A DNA stretch of 64,000 nt from Metridium senile. Lineage: Eukaryota > Cnidaria > Anthozoa > Actiniaria > Metridiidae. Shown piece by piece: positions 31,407 through 43,449 of the stretch. The stretch is taken from assembly GCA_949775045.1 (NCBI GenBank), contig OX459096.1:44238379-44302378 (forward strand). Direction: 5' to 3'. Every line of letters begins with the position of its first letter. The stretch's first letter is position 1. The notes beneath the pieces were generated by a model, which worked only from the letters and a program-made list of their open reading frames with translations, did not search any database and was not told the DNA's origin. A program made the translations under genes and the position numbers.

Positions 31407-31565
31407 TGCAGAGTCTGTTGAACTGGAACAGTTAATCAACGGATGAATAAATCGATAGAAAATGTGATCAAAAGCTATCAAATCATAGGCTGACTGTACG
31501 ATATCAGTTTTTAGTTTAATTCAAGTTAAAGTAAAATGATCTGTATTGGTACCGGGAGGGGCGGG

Positions 31566-32560
31566 TTTAGGGGGTTGGACCTAAACCAGAAGAAATGCGC
31601 AGTTCTTTCCATCACAAGAAGTCGTCAACCAATAACTTGTTAATATGAACTCCTTGGTCTACCTATTAAATCAACTAACAGCCAAAAGGACCTCGGTATA
31701 ACCATCACAAGCGACCTCAAGTGGAATAAACAAGTCCAGGAAGTGTCATCGAAGTCAAACAAAATGCTAGGATTTATTAGACGATCAGCGTTCGACATCC
31801 GTGACCAACAAGTTTGCAAGACTTTATACCTTACCATCGTCCGTAGCCGACTAGCCTACTGCAGCCAAGTATGGGACCCACAGACGGTTAATAATATTTC
31901 TACGATGGAACGTATTCAACGGCGTGCAACCAAGTTTATCATGGCGCTTCCCTACAGGACCGAAGTATCTTATAAGGACAGACTTTGTAAACTTAGTATT
32001 TTACCTCTGTTACTGGCACGAATATCTTGATGTTGTCTATCTCTATAAATGTCTACTTAACAACTCTGACAATAATATATCTACTAGTATATCTGTACGT
32101 GTAACTAGATCTGCAAATCGTGATAATGACCTATTACTAAATATAATCAAATGTAAGACCGTAACATTTCAAAATAGTTTTTACATCAGATCACCTCGAA
32201 CATGGAATACTCTTCCCTGCTCATTAAGAGTTACAAATATATCTGTCACCTCATTTAAGAAAGCCTTGTTCCATCACTATCTAGACCTAATAAAATATAT
32301 CTATAATCCTGACAATCCTAGAACTTTCAAATCTATATGTGTAAAATGTCATTTAAGTCGTCCTCTGAGCTCCCTTAAGGACAAATCATGCTGTTAATAT
32401 GTAGTTACTAATTTCTTCATGTAAACATCTTTATATTAGCTTTTTAGACTTTTCGTGTTTTTTGTTTGTTGGGAACCCGTTACTCGAGATCCTCTCTGTG
32501 GGTTTTCCCTGCCCAACGTAGTTTGGCGAATTTTGTAAATAAAAATAAAAATAAATAAAT
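31566..32560 (+). pseudogene. Second LINE type, 5'-truncated 3' fragment with a frameshift
   Basis: The C-terminal RT region (KDLGITITSDLKWNKQV..SNKMLGFIRR, then LYLTIVRSRLAYCSQVWDPQ) continues in a second frame from about 32010 (DVVYLYKCLLN, then FYIRSPRTWNTLP) to a stop at about 32397. A 3' UTR with TGGGTTTTCCCTGCCCAACG and an (AAATAAAA)n tail follow. Jockey/CR1-group in character and different from the other two LINE families here. Confidence 0.7.
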
Positions 32561-34563
32561 TTTGACTACAACTGTAGCTACAACAATACGTGATGAAATA
32601 TTTGATAATAATTGTTTATTAAATGCAAACGACATTATCAATGTGTATTGCCTTTAGATATGATACAAATTTATTTGAATATACCTAATTGTTATATTTT
32701 AGTATATCGTTTCCTTCATATAATATCTCTTTGAAACCATTACTTAGTGGTTATAACCATAACATTGGATATACAGCGCTGGACACCCCCCTTGCGCCGC
32801 AATTGCCCACATTTTATTTAAGACAGTAAGGGACCTGACACCCCTTATACTTTAAGAGCCCTTCATTTGCAATTTGGACACCACCCTGACAAATTTCTGG
32901 ATCCACCGCGGCTGTATTAAATCACTTAATTGAGATAAGCAGTATCTACGTTATACACTATAAACCATTTGAGATACAATGGGGACCAAGGTTCTACATA
33001 TTCCTCTCTTCTGTTCTCGTCATTTTTGAGCAAATATTCCGAGACTATATTTCCTAGGACGCTCACAAGAAGCAAAATGAATAAAATATATTTTACAGAC
33101 AAAGGCATGTCCAGAAATACTTTATGCACGGTGTAAAAGTTATATTGCGTGAGGCAATCATGGAAAGATGTATGATCAAATAGTCCAGTGTATTCGAATG
33201 TGCAGGGTTTTGTAAGTTCACCTGACGCATTTTATCATGCCAAAAGCGACAAAATCATGAAAGTATTCGAACATATTGAAATGAAAATAATTGTAATGCA
33301 GTGCTATAGAAAGCATTTTAGGGCAGTTATCAAATATATTTATCAAACAGCAAACCACGTGGATTCTAGCGGGTTTAAAGGAAAAATAATTTTGCAAATA
33401 AACATATATACATGGAAGTGGAAAAATCTAATGGCTTGAATTAATTTAGAGCGCGCGCAATCGATCAGCAATAAAATATATTTAAATATAGATAGAATAA
33501 AAAAGATAAAAATTATGTACAGCAATTCAAATATAACTATTAATGAGACATTTCTAATGTTGGTTCAAGAAAGTTGCCAGTGCTTAAAATTTGCTCAAGA
33601 AAAATTCGTCTCGCTCCTGGCAGGGCCGGGAGTGTGAAGGCCTACGTTTGATATTTTCTCATTTCTTTTTGGACAACGTTTATAAAAACAGGTGTAAAGA
33701 TAGGTGCTACAATCAAACCAATCGATCGATACGGATTAATGTCTACTTTTGCAGCTATTTCGACATTTCAACAGTTTTAAAAGATGATAGATAATGTTGT
33801 CAAGTTAAAATCTCATTACAGCTTATTAGAAATTCATCTACTGGAGATGGATAGCGATTCAATCAGTAGAGTAAAATGCTTTATATTTATAAACCAACAA
33901 CTTTCCGGCGTATATATATATCATACACAATCAATATCATTAACGTTGTCAGATCATGAACATCACAAGAAATGTAGCCCCAGCATTTGAAATTTCGATG
34001 TGATAGCGAACCGAACGGTTTTGCGTGACAGATATCAAGGAATACCAAATCAAAACTGAAACAAATGTATGTCGAATCAGTAAATATCGTTCTTTATGAC
34101 TAGTCAGTCTCAAACCAGTGAATCCTGATTGTGGCTGCACATGAGAACGAGGCTAGTCGGGCGAGAACAATAATCAATTAATATTCTTATTGGTTATCAT
34201 TAGTTTTGGATTCGGTATCTAAATTTAGGGACAAGTATTAATAATTTCCCGCTGCATGTACTTTTGTCAATTTCTTTTAAGCTAGGCAACTTTAGTGAAA
34301 ACTGTAAATCATCATTTTAAAATTTTATACCAAGTCAGCGAATTAAAGGCAAACAGAAACTTAGTGGATTGAAACGTGCCTACACCATATATTTCTCTTG
34401 TTCTACTCTCCAGAATATTCAAATTTGTTGGTTGAAATTTTTCCCGTAGTCAGTCGAGTATTCTCACTTGCGGACTTCTACAGCGCGACGAGCCTTACCG
34501 TGGCCACCCAGTTAAAGTTTTGTACAAGTTAACCAATTAGATAGCGAGACTGATTTGACTTTA
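32561..34563. other. Intergenic DNA, no gene recognised
   Basis: AT-rich sequence with short chance frames on both strands and no convincing splice context. The missing last exon of the MAP3K on the minus strand might lie here or further left, but I could not identify it. Confidence 0.4.
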
Positions 34564-34665
34564 GTATAAAAGACACGCCGAGTGACAAACATATTTATTC
34601 CAGTATTTTAAAGCGAAGACATGAGGGAAGTGTATAACTGGCTGAAAAACTTCCCAGGAATTACC
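34564..34665 (+). CDS. Candidate promoter and first coding exon of an unidentified gene
   Basis: TATAAAAG at about 34565-34572 is followed about 50 bases later by ATG at 34621, a 15-codon frame (MREVYNWLKNFPGIT) and a consensus donor GTAAGT at 34666. The TATA, ATG and donor are well spaced for a first exon. No following exon could be matched, so the product is unknown, and the feature may be chance. Confidence 0.3.
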
Positions 34666-35135
34666 GTAAGTCCCCTTTTCTAAAAGCTATCAAATTTAGT
34701 TTTAATCAGCCACCTAATTTGTATATTCTGGAGCATAAATATAGCGTTGTACGTTTCACTCTTTTTAAGTGTCTGACGCAATGGAATATCCCATAATACT
34801 ATTAGGGTAATATCAATAAAATTAAATGCAATGTTTAACTAGATATCACTTTTCATAGTACAAGATTTATGTCGTTTTCTTGGTGAAGCAACATCGTCCT
34901 CATGGCTCTATAGAACAAAAATGATTGTCAATGATATGAAAATAGATAATACAACACAAACAAATAGACAGTACACTATATGACAAAATTATATGTTGCA
35001 ATATGTGTAACAAATCAGTATACTAAAATGACGGCAAAGATACGAGAGAGTTTTGTCTCGTATAGTGATAATACAAGCATATATTTGGCATTGCAGTGTC
35101 GTGATCACATTTGTTATCAGTGCCGTGTACACGGC

Positions 35136-35463
35136 GGGTGTACTCCCTTTGTCCAAGTGGTAGGGGTGATCGGCATACCTTTTAGGATTGAAAATATTTC
35201 CTGTGCGTACCTTTTAGGGTCTTTTTAGGGTTCTGGCTCAAAAGGCAGTTACGTAACATTACTCCGCACCTGTAAGGGTCATTTTTACTCTGCTTTGTTG
35301 CTAAAAGTAAGCTTGTCTGGCAAGAATATTGCACAGTCGTACCTTTTAGGGGTTGAAATCAACTAGGCTTTAACAGTTACTTTTTGTCTGTGCGTACCTT
35401 TTAGGGGTCGTTTCCAAAACCTCCGCAGATCACCCCTACTACTTGGACAAAGGGAGTACCCTA
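35136..35463. mobile_element. TIR element of the GTACTCCCTTTG family
   Basis: The ends GTACTCCCTTTGTCCAAGTG and its inverse bound a region with repeated TACCTTTTAGG words. A broken relative with a long G run is at 40598-40705, and a diverged relative at about 48080-48380. Confidence 0.65.
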
Positions 35464-35667
35464 CCCCCCGCCCCCTGGATCCATTGCTAGTTATATTAGA
35501 AACTATATATACTTATTTCAACAAAGTCACCCAAAACCTAAAAAATTGAGACTGCAAATGATCATGGTAAATAAGTAACGCCTTTTGACACAAATTAAAG
35601 CTTGTGAATGCTCACAGAAGGTGAAACTGAGACTCGTAAAAAAATTCAAATCAATGAATAGTTATTT

Positions 35668-35917
35668 CCTACTCTGGGATCTAAACTCGAAGCGAGATCA
35701 CGCGTCGCTATGCGAGCTACAGCGATTTTAAGCGAGTTAAAGGAAAATCACCATTTCCAGTCCGGAGAGTAGTGGCAAGTTTAAGCGAGTTAGTGTGAGA
35801 TAAGCTATAATCACTGTAACCCTGCCCTGCGAGTTATTGCGAGTAAGTGCGAGTTAAAGTAAAATGACGAGTAAGCGAGTAAGCGCGAGTTACTGCGAGT
35901 TTAGACCCCAGAGTAGG
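35668..35917. mobile_element. TIR element with GCGAGTTA-rich interior
   Basis: The ends CCTACTCTGGGATCTAAACTCG (first 20 bases match best) and its inverse flank many degenerate copies of GCGAGTTA/GCGAGTAA. The structure suggests a MITE with internal subterminal repeats. Confidence 0.5.
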
Positions 35918-36029
35918 CCTTTTAGATATTGCGAAGCCCGTATAATGTATCTACCCATAATCCTTAGTGTCGGTTTCAGCTTTGAAGATGGTGATTAAAT
36001 TAATTGAAACCGGCAATATATATACTCAC

Positions 36030-39000
36030 CTCATAATGCTCTAACGTCGATCCTACTGTTTGCTCAATAATTCGTCGTAAATGTTCATCCTCATCTTCTA
36101 TCGACTCGAATGGATTATATCTTAGATTACAAGAAATATCTTCTTCAAGATCCGAGATCTCACCATTGTTTTCTTCCGAACTATCAGTTGAACACTGCTC
36201 GTTTTGATTTGTCCCAGTTCTTTTAGAAATATTTGTATTATTATTATAAGAAGGTAGGTTATTTCCATCCCAAGTGTTGGGAATAGAATCGTTTTTGTGC
36301 TCAACGTCGGATTCACAGCTACTCGCTGGGTGGGGCCCGCTATCGCTTGAATGAGGAGCACTTCTAGACACCCCTGGTATAGTTCTCGGCGGTGACATAG
36401 CGCCATTGTCAGTTACAACGTCATCAATCTCATCATTTGATAAGTCACCATTAATTCCATCTTGATACGATACATGGCCGTTTAAAAATTCTTTCGGTGC
36501 GCAAGGTGATATGGGACTTCGTTTCGTGGCTGGGCTTCGATCCACGCTTGATTGAGAGCCCTGTCTTCTTCTTCGTTTTGATTTATAGTAACTACGGTTT
36601 TTCTTCGATGAAGAACGACTTCGCAAGGAATCTTCTTGTAAAGTTAAATCGATTTGGTTAGAGGCCATCAATGGAAGATCTTTGGGTGGACTACTTGAGC
36701 TACTTGAGGAATTAGGACTGAAAAAGATAACGAAGAAAATTCATATTGGACTCAGCTATTATTAATAATAGTACTTGCATCGGGAATAGGCCAAATTACA
36801 GTACAGTAAAACCCCGCGTATAAGAACCTAAAATTTAAGAACCTGTCAGGCTGAAATTTTTATTTGTTTTATTTTTATTTTTGTAAAAACAAAAAGAGCC
36901 ATGTGCAAAAGCATTGACCTGTATGTAAATAAAATAGGAAGAAAGGTGTTGTAATGATGAAGTGAGTGATGCTAATAGAACCTAGATAGCATGATTGGGG
37001 AAAAAGCGATAGCGTAGAACCCAGGCTCGCTCTAAAAACAGGCTAGGTTCTTATACGCGGGGTTTTACTGTATGGCGAACAGCTATTGTTCTTCATGCAT
37101 GCTTTAAACAGTTAGCCTTGCCTGTTCAGATTAGATCACTAGAAGTGATCTACTCAGTCACCTACGCAGGCTTTACACCCGGGACCGCCCAGTATTAAAG
37201 TAATCTATTTGGGCGTAATACATTCTAAGTTCATTGACTAGCCTCTCGTTCACGACGTGTATGCGAGGCTAGTGAGTCTAGAGTTACATTAGTGTTACAT
37301 TTCGTGTAAAACCGTTTTAAGTGCAAATTTTGCGGTGTTACTTATTACGTACCAACTAGACGATTCCAGTTTACTTATTCGTTGATGCGATAACATTTTT
37401 TCCACGACTGTGGCTCTTGCTCGTAGCTCAGGTTTTAGTACGTTCTTATTTGGTTTTCCTCTGTAAACTTTTAGCTGATGCTCTCTCCTGAACGCCGTGA
37501 AATGATAATGTTAGAGAATAATAGTAACGAATAACTAGTCAAATCTATGAAAGCAGAGAAGTCAGCTTAAATTATATAAAGCATGCTCCATGTGTGCGCA
37601 TGCGCTTTACAACTGTGAACATCACCATTAGTGTGCATGTCACTTATAAACATCATAATCACATCACCATCATTATCTTCACCAATTAAGAATATCAATA
37701 GACGTCCGTAAATTCGAACATTACGCTGACAGATAAAACAGACAGATAGACGGACGGACAGACAAAGTCTACAAGGCTCACCTGATTAGTTCTTTTTCTC
37801 TCAACTCCAACTGTTCCATACAAGTGTTCAATTCGTGGTAAAGACTGTTGGCCCTTTCTAATTTTTCCTCGTAATGTATCCTGATATCTCTTGCATGCCT
37901 ATTACATCATGGCAAAAAAGGAAGAATGAAAAAGCACAAAACGCAAACAAACAAACAAACAAACAAACAAACAAACAAACAAACAAATAAAACGCAAACA
38001 AACAAACAAACAAAACGCAAACAAACAAACAAACAAACAAACAAATAAAACGCAAACAAACAAACAAGCAGACAAAACGCAAACAAACCAACGAACAAAC
38101 AAACGAACGATCAAACCGTTTGGCGAACGAAAAACAAATAAACGAACAAACGAACGATCAAACGAACGAAAAAACAAATAAACAAACAAACAAACGAACA
38201 ATCAATTAAATAAGTAATATCTTTCTCATACTTGAGCTCTTCTTTTCGTCTTTGTATCAGTTCCTCATCAAGACGTTGTAGCTGATGAAGGTTTTGTAAA
38301 TTTGCACTTTCGTTTCTCATCTTTTCGAATTCGATACTGATTTCTGATCGCCAAGTAATCTGAAAGATAGCCATTCAAAATTTACTGACTATACAATGCC
38401 ATGATAACATTGTATATGTACAACAAGGATCGTAGGGGTAAAAATCATCATGGTATCTAGTTTTAAAGTATTAAAAGGGGAATTTCAAAATTTCTTGGTA
38501 TCTTTTAGAAGATTACAATGGGAAGAGCAATCGCTTTTCGTATCCATAGCAACGTGTTATGTTTTTATGTTGTATCTTTTAGGGGTTAAAAATGGCCCGT
38601 GTCACGACCTTTTGAAAGAAATCTACCCGATTACCCCTGACTCCTGCAACTGTTATAATAGCTCTGGACAGAATACAAATTACTATAGGGATTTCGAATA
38701 TTCTGCAAACTTGGTGGGTGCAAGCTGTCTATTTTTTATGTATGCTATATTTTCTTGCTTGCTTGAATCCTTGAACCCGAAAAGAAAATATATCAAGGGT
38801 TCCGACTAACTAGCTATGATTGACATGAGCACAGAAGATCAAGAAATGGTTATTAATATTTTACCTGTTGATGCAAGAAACATTCAGGCGGAGTATTGAG
38901 GACATCAGATGCAGCGATCTCAATGTGCATTAATACTTGACGAAACGAAGGCCTGTTCTTTGGCTTACTTTTCCTGGTCACAGAAAAACACTTATGATTT

Positions 39001-42000
39001 ACTGCTATTAATTAACAATGGATGAATAAAAAATGGATAGATGGATGAAACAATGAATAAATGGATAAATAAATTAACTGATTGATTAATGAAGAGAAAG
39101 AATGAACAAATGCATGAATGAATGAAAGAATAGATGAAAGCTTAAAAATGAATGAAAAATAGATAAGAATGAATAAAAGAATAGATGAAAGAATGAATAA
39201 AAGAATAGATGAAAGAATGAATAAAAGAATAGATGAAAGAATAAATGAATGAAAAGAATGAATGAATGAATAAAAAGAAATTATGGATGAATGGATGGAT
39301 AAGTGAATAAATATTTTTAATTGGAGGGAAAGAATGAATAAATGAATTGATTATTAATGACAAAATAGTGGTGGGATGGATGTACAAGAAATTCATTGAA
39401 ATATGACTGAGAAAATATATATAATTTGAAGCATATTTCTTACCAGCACAGTCTCATTAGCAACTGAATCCCATCAGGACAAGATGAGGGTACTGGTAAT
39501 TGAAGATTGTTGCTACCAACTCCCCATATTACAGCAGATGAATCAACTCCCTGGGTGATTTAAGAACAGACCAATTAAATAAAATAAATGATAAATGAGG
39601 GTCCTGAGGAGGGGGGGGGGGGGGGGGGGGGGCGAATCCCATTTCCCAGTCTTTATTTGGACCAAATCCCAGTCAAAAACTACATAATCCCATCAGTTTT
39701 GCTCAAGTTTTCGATCCCATTCCCATTTTCTATTGTTCTTATATTTGTAAATCCCAGTCCCAGTGCATCCAAGTTCATTTTCCCAGTCAAAAATAAGGCC
39801 AATCCCAGCGCCCATTTTACCCCTTCAGGACCCTCATAAATGATATGTCCATCGTGGACATGAGATTATCAAGCTAAGATTGTCATTTATTTGTCTCCCA
39901 AATGTTGCAGATTTATTAGACTACAACCTAAAATAACTGCTGTTATGCGCAAGTCTTCATGAGGCACGAGACAAACAAATAACATTTTACTAGAGACCAG
40001 ATAAGTATTTGAAATTGTGATTTTTTGAAATACCAGTTCTTATAATAAATATTTTAGGGTATCTATACTACCTTATAAGGAAGTTCTCCTGTCAGTAATT
40101 CCCAAAGCAGAACTCCAAATGACCTGTGAGTAACAAAATTGACATTAATTTTGACCTTAACTCATATATATCATTTATTTTGTAATTTAAGATATAAGAT
40201 GTCTATATATAATCATATTATGGCCTATTATCTCAATAGAGCGTTTTCGTATAACCCACTTTTAAAATGCAAATGAGAATATGTGTGGAATAACATGTTA
40301 ATGAGGTGTGCGTGTTAGCTATTTGCTTTTTTTTTCTTTGAGCCACAAGCCACTGTGGAAAACATTGATAAAAGTGGTTTCGAGTAAATCCATCAACGTT
40401 TTCGTTGTCAATCATGTTTTATTTTGATTATTTGAAGCCGAGAGCGCAACTCACTGAGGCATTTTATACACGCACAATTAATTAGCATATTATTTTACAC
40501 ATATTCTCATTTGTATTTTAAAAGTGGGTTATACGAATACGCTCTAATGTAAGGAACTAACAGCATCATTCATGGTTGAGGCTATCTTCTTCATCATAAG
40601 GGGGGGGGGGGGGGGGGGGGGGGTACTCCCTTTGTCCAAGTGGTAGGGGTGATTGGCAGAGGTTTTGAAAACGACCCCTAAAAGGTATGCACAGATTAAG
40701 ATAACTGTTAAAACGCGGATTCATGTTACATATCTGCTTTTAAGCCAGATCAACCCTAAAATTGTGTAAATTTTTCAACCAAGGGGTGGTGATTAGTTAC
40801 AATGAAATACCCGCTGTTGAACATACAGCCATAGTTTCACATACAATGATTTATTTGATCTATTTGACTAAATATTGAGGTTATTGTGTGAGAGTGGATA
40901 ACCACTGCCAGTCCCTCTCCATCCTCCTAGTTCATTTGTATTAATTTCATTAATTTTCAGTCATTATCAAAATCATCATTTATATTGACATTATCATCAC
41001 AATCATTAACATCACCAATATAAACCCTTTTGAAAGCATAGCTGTCATTTTGAATATTTTATTAGTGATTCACAGAATTTTTCTTGTCATTCACAGACAA
41101 GATATAAAAGTAAATTATGATATAAATGATATCATTTGAAATATAAAAATCAGCTATTCATTAAACAACTTACCAAATATCCACTTTTTCAGAGCAAGGC
41201 TCATTTCTAATGACTTCTGGTGCCATCCATGCAACAGTACCAGCAAATGTCATCTTAGCACTCTTATCATTGAATTCTTTACAAGTACCAAAGTCAGATA
41301 TCTTAAGAGTGTCATTGGAAGACACAAGAACACTAAAACAATTGATAACAACAATATATATAAAATACAAGAACTATATACTCTTAATTAGAACCAGAAA
41401 TAGAAATATTGGTATACTATATAGATATTGAACTTTTAAATAAATGAAGAAATACAAATATTTATGTATTTTTAAAGACTACATTTTTAACATATTTCTT
41501 TGACACTTTTTTTGACTATAATATATAACTATAATATATTTATAAAATTGAAATCATTTCCCTGTTTTAAATATAATAGATTCATTCCATTGTAATTACA
41601 TGCTGGTATTTACTCATAGAAATAAATGGAAATATGAGATGGGGGGGGGGGAAAAGGAAGGAAAGGGATATTTACAAAAAAAATTTGGTAGGTGAAAAAT
41701 TCATTTAAAAACAGTGAAAGAAAGAGAAAAGAAAACAGAAAAAGAGCTAAAAGAAATCATTTTATTGACACTAATTAATGAGCATTTTTAGGAATTTTTC
41801 TTCTTACTTGGGTGATTTCAAGTCCCGATGGATAATTTTATTGCCATGCAAGTAGTACATTCCATCTGCTATTTGTGTTGCCCAGTGAACCAGTAATTTT
41901 GGGGTAATGTCACGTCCATCACGTAAAACTTCAAAGAGCTGTCCATATTGGCAGAACTCCATTATGATACAGTAAACAGGAGGCTGATTGCAAACTCCTC

Positions 42001-43449
42001 TGAAATCATCAAGATATATAAAATAAATGAAAATTTTATTCTCTTTTTTATTACATCTATTAATTACAGATAACACAATTTAGTTCCAAAGCGTTTTCAC
42101 TGGGTTTTTATATATAATTTAATATATTTTCTTTTTTCTTCTAAAAATTAATGGGTCTGGGGTACATGTATTAAAGTATGCCATTCATCTCACTCAGTCC
42201 TAAATGTATGATATCTTTGTGTTTGACAAAAAACATTATTTTATTATTATTGTTATAGTTTATTTGAATTTATGTGCTGTATTTATAGTTGTTAATTTAA
42301 AAATGTGTGATGTAGAGAGCATTCCCCCCTCCTCCCATTAAAAAAAGACACATTCAAAAATTTTAAAATATCATTTAATGTGACAGTTTATAGTAAAACT
42401 GTCATAATATATCGAAATGAGTCATTGCTTTTGAGATTATTGAAAGGAGTCTGATATTTAGAACAGTGAATTTTAATTAGTCGAAAGTAAACAGCCAGTT
42501 TTCAGATTCAGACATGAATCATCACAGATTTCAATGGAGATCCTCGCCAGTTTAGCCATTTTCAAAAATATTTTATCATTGTAGATATATCGGCAACGTA
42601 AATATAATCTCCGGGTTCATGTAGAAATTGTATAAACGTATTAAACCGAGAAACACAAGAACATGATCAGTAAAAAGCGTGCTAGTTTATGCATGTTATC
42701 ATCAAGCCGCTGTTTCTTGAATGGGAAGATCAAAACACTTCAACTTATATAATAGCAATGAAGAGCATAAAATGATTAGAATGACAGAACGACAGTACAA
42801 TCAAGGGTATTTTACTGTCCTAGTGTTAAGAGCAAAATACGACCACAAGCTACCGGCAAACAAGAACAAAAACAAGGCCTTGAAAACATGAACCACAAGT
42901 TGTCAACTACTCATGTATAACACTGGAAATATTTGACATAACTTAGATCAATTAACGAAAAATATAAAGTTTAAATTGTAATTTAGAAATACATTACCTG
43001 AATCGGACGATATTTGGATGGTTAAGATCACGTAGATGTTTAATTTCAGTATCTTTTAGGTGTCGAACTTTTTTCACTGCGACTTGCTCAGCGCCGAAAA
43101 CTCCTAAAAACACTGCTCCTTGGGCGCCAGAACCAAGCCATTGTAGCTCACGAATATCTTCAAACGGTATAACCCAGCCGTCACCATTCTCGTATTTATG
43201 TGATTTACCTATTAGCTTCCAAACTGGCCGAAGGCATCCTAATAAACCTTGTACGATACCCGTTAGAGTAGAAGGAGAACTTTCATCTTTTGACGTTTCG
43301 CCGCGATGATGATCTGATGGTGATTTTTCTGATTCACTTTTCCCGTTTGGTTCTGTCTTTAATCCCTGACTATGAATCGGACAAACAGGCATTTCTGTTG
43401 TTTTAAAGATGACAGCGTTATCTTGAGTGTTTTGGTCATCGTAGTTCAT
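36030..43449 (-). CDS. MAP3K13: DLK/LZK-type mixed-lineage kinase (MAP3K12/13), terminal exon not found
   Basis: Ten exons found: 43449-42998, 41999-41808, 41332-41174, 40123-40072, 39550-39444, 38973-38865, 38359-38232, 37898-37782, 37487-37353, 36717-36030. All phases agree, giving 713 codons, and a donor GTGAGT then leaves 36030. The start is ATG at 43449 (MNYDDQN). The kinase domain has the family loop [24 protein letters not shown](N), [17 protein letters not shown] and [11 protein letters not shown]. After it come the leucine-zipper helices ([32 protein letters not shown]) and a Ser/Asp-rich tail. These enzymes phosphorylate MKK4/7 to drive JNK/p38 stress and axon-injury signalling. DLK and LZK are one gene in invertebrates, so the symbol marks the family only. 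It is head to head with ICE1. Confidence 0.9.
36804..37070. mobile_element. pogo/Tigger-like MITE in a MAP3K intron
   Basis: The ends CAGTAAAACCCCGCGTATAA and its inverse are flanked by TA on both sides. CAGT... termini and a TA duplication fit Tc1/mariner-pogo elements. Confidence 0.75.
37940..38205. repeat. (AAAC)n-type simple repeat in a MAP3K intron
   Basis: Imperfect AAACAAACGC units between exons of the kinase gene. The reading frames within it are composition artefacts. Confidence 0.85.
38450..38809 (+). CDS. Nested antisense ORF: small two-TM protein
   Basis: A 119-codon ATG-to-stop frame lying wholly within the 505-bp kinase intron 38360-38864, on the opposite strand. The protein has two hydrophobic segments (about residues 29-46 and 86-105). 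The loop between them has three cysteines (51, 66, 68) and a glycosylation-type NSS. The C-terminal tail is basic. It does not match a family I recognise. The TM, Cys-loop, TM pattern is more organised than chance AT-rich frames, but no promoter or poly(A) signal stands out. It could be a nested gene, a retrocopy or a coincidence. Confidence 0.35.
   Translation: MVSSFKVLKGEFQNFLVSFRRLQWEEQSLFVSIATCYVFMLYLLGVKNGPCHDLLKEIYPITPDSCNCYNSSGQNTNYYRDFEYSANLVGASCLFFMYAIFSCLLESLNPKRKYIKGSD
39000..39340. repeat. Degenerate GAATGAATAGATGAAA-type simple repeat
   Basis: Tandem 4-20 bp words (AATGAATAAAAGAATAGATG and variants) in a MAP3K intron. No gene. Confidence 0.8.
39598..39834 (+). mobile_element. 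hAT-type MITE, copy 4, in a MAP3K intron
   Basis: Same family as 4172, 6696 and 21251, with a G run expanded near its left end. It is flanked by GATAAATG and CATAAATG (seven of eight bases equal), a slightly decayed 8-bp duplication. Confidence 0.8.
40239..40544. mobile_element. Foldback MITE with TA duplication in a MAP3K intron
   Basis: Arms of about 55 bp (GAGCGTTTTCGTATAACCCA and its near inverse) flanked by TA at 40237-40238 and 40545-40546. Confidence 0.7.
40598..40705. mobile_element. Fragment of the GTACTCCCTTTG family next to a G run
   Basis: A run of about 20 G is followed by GTACTCCCTTTGTCCAAGTG and about 80 bases of the same element as at 35136. The other end is missing. Confidence 0.55.

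Larger units (their letters stand above)
28436..31560. repeat. Segmental duplication, block C of the cGLR array (shortest)
   Basis: Collinear with A and B from the ATTTATCAAAGGGGGGTGG region through the cGLR 3' UTR. It lacks the 5'-intron foldback, the intron MITE and the downstream LINE fragment, and is joined at about 31565 to a different LINE fragment. Confidence 0.85.

Noticed and set aside
37858..38201. Cys/Leu/Phe/Val-rich frames in a MAP3K intron
   Set aside because: They are translations of the (AAAC)n repeat.
39142..39396. Frame rich in Ser, His, Phe and Ile on the minus strand
   Set aside because: It is the translation of a degenerate GAATGAATAGATGAAA repeat.
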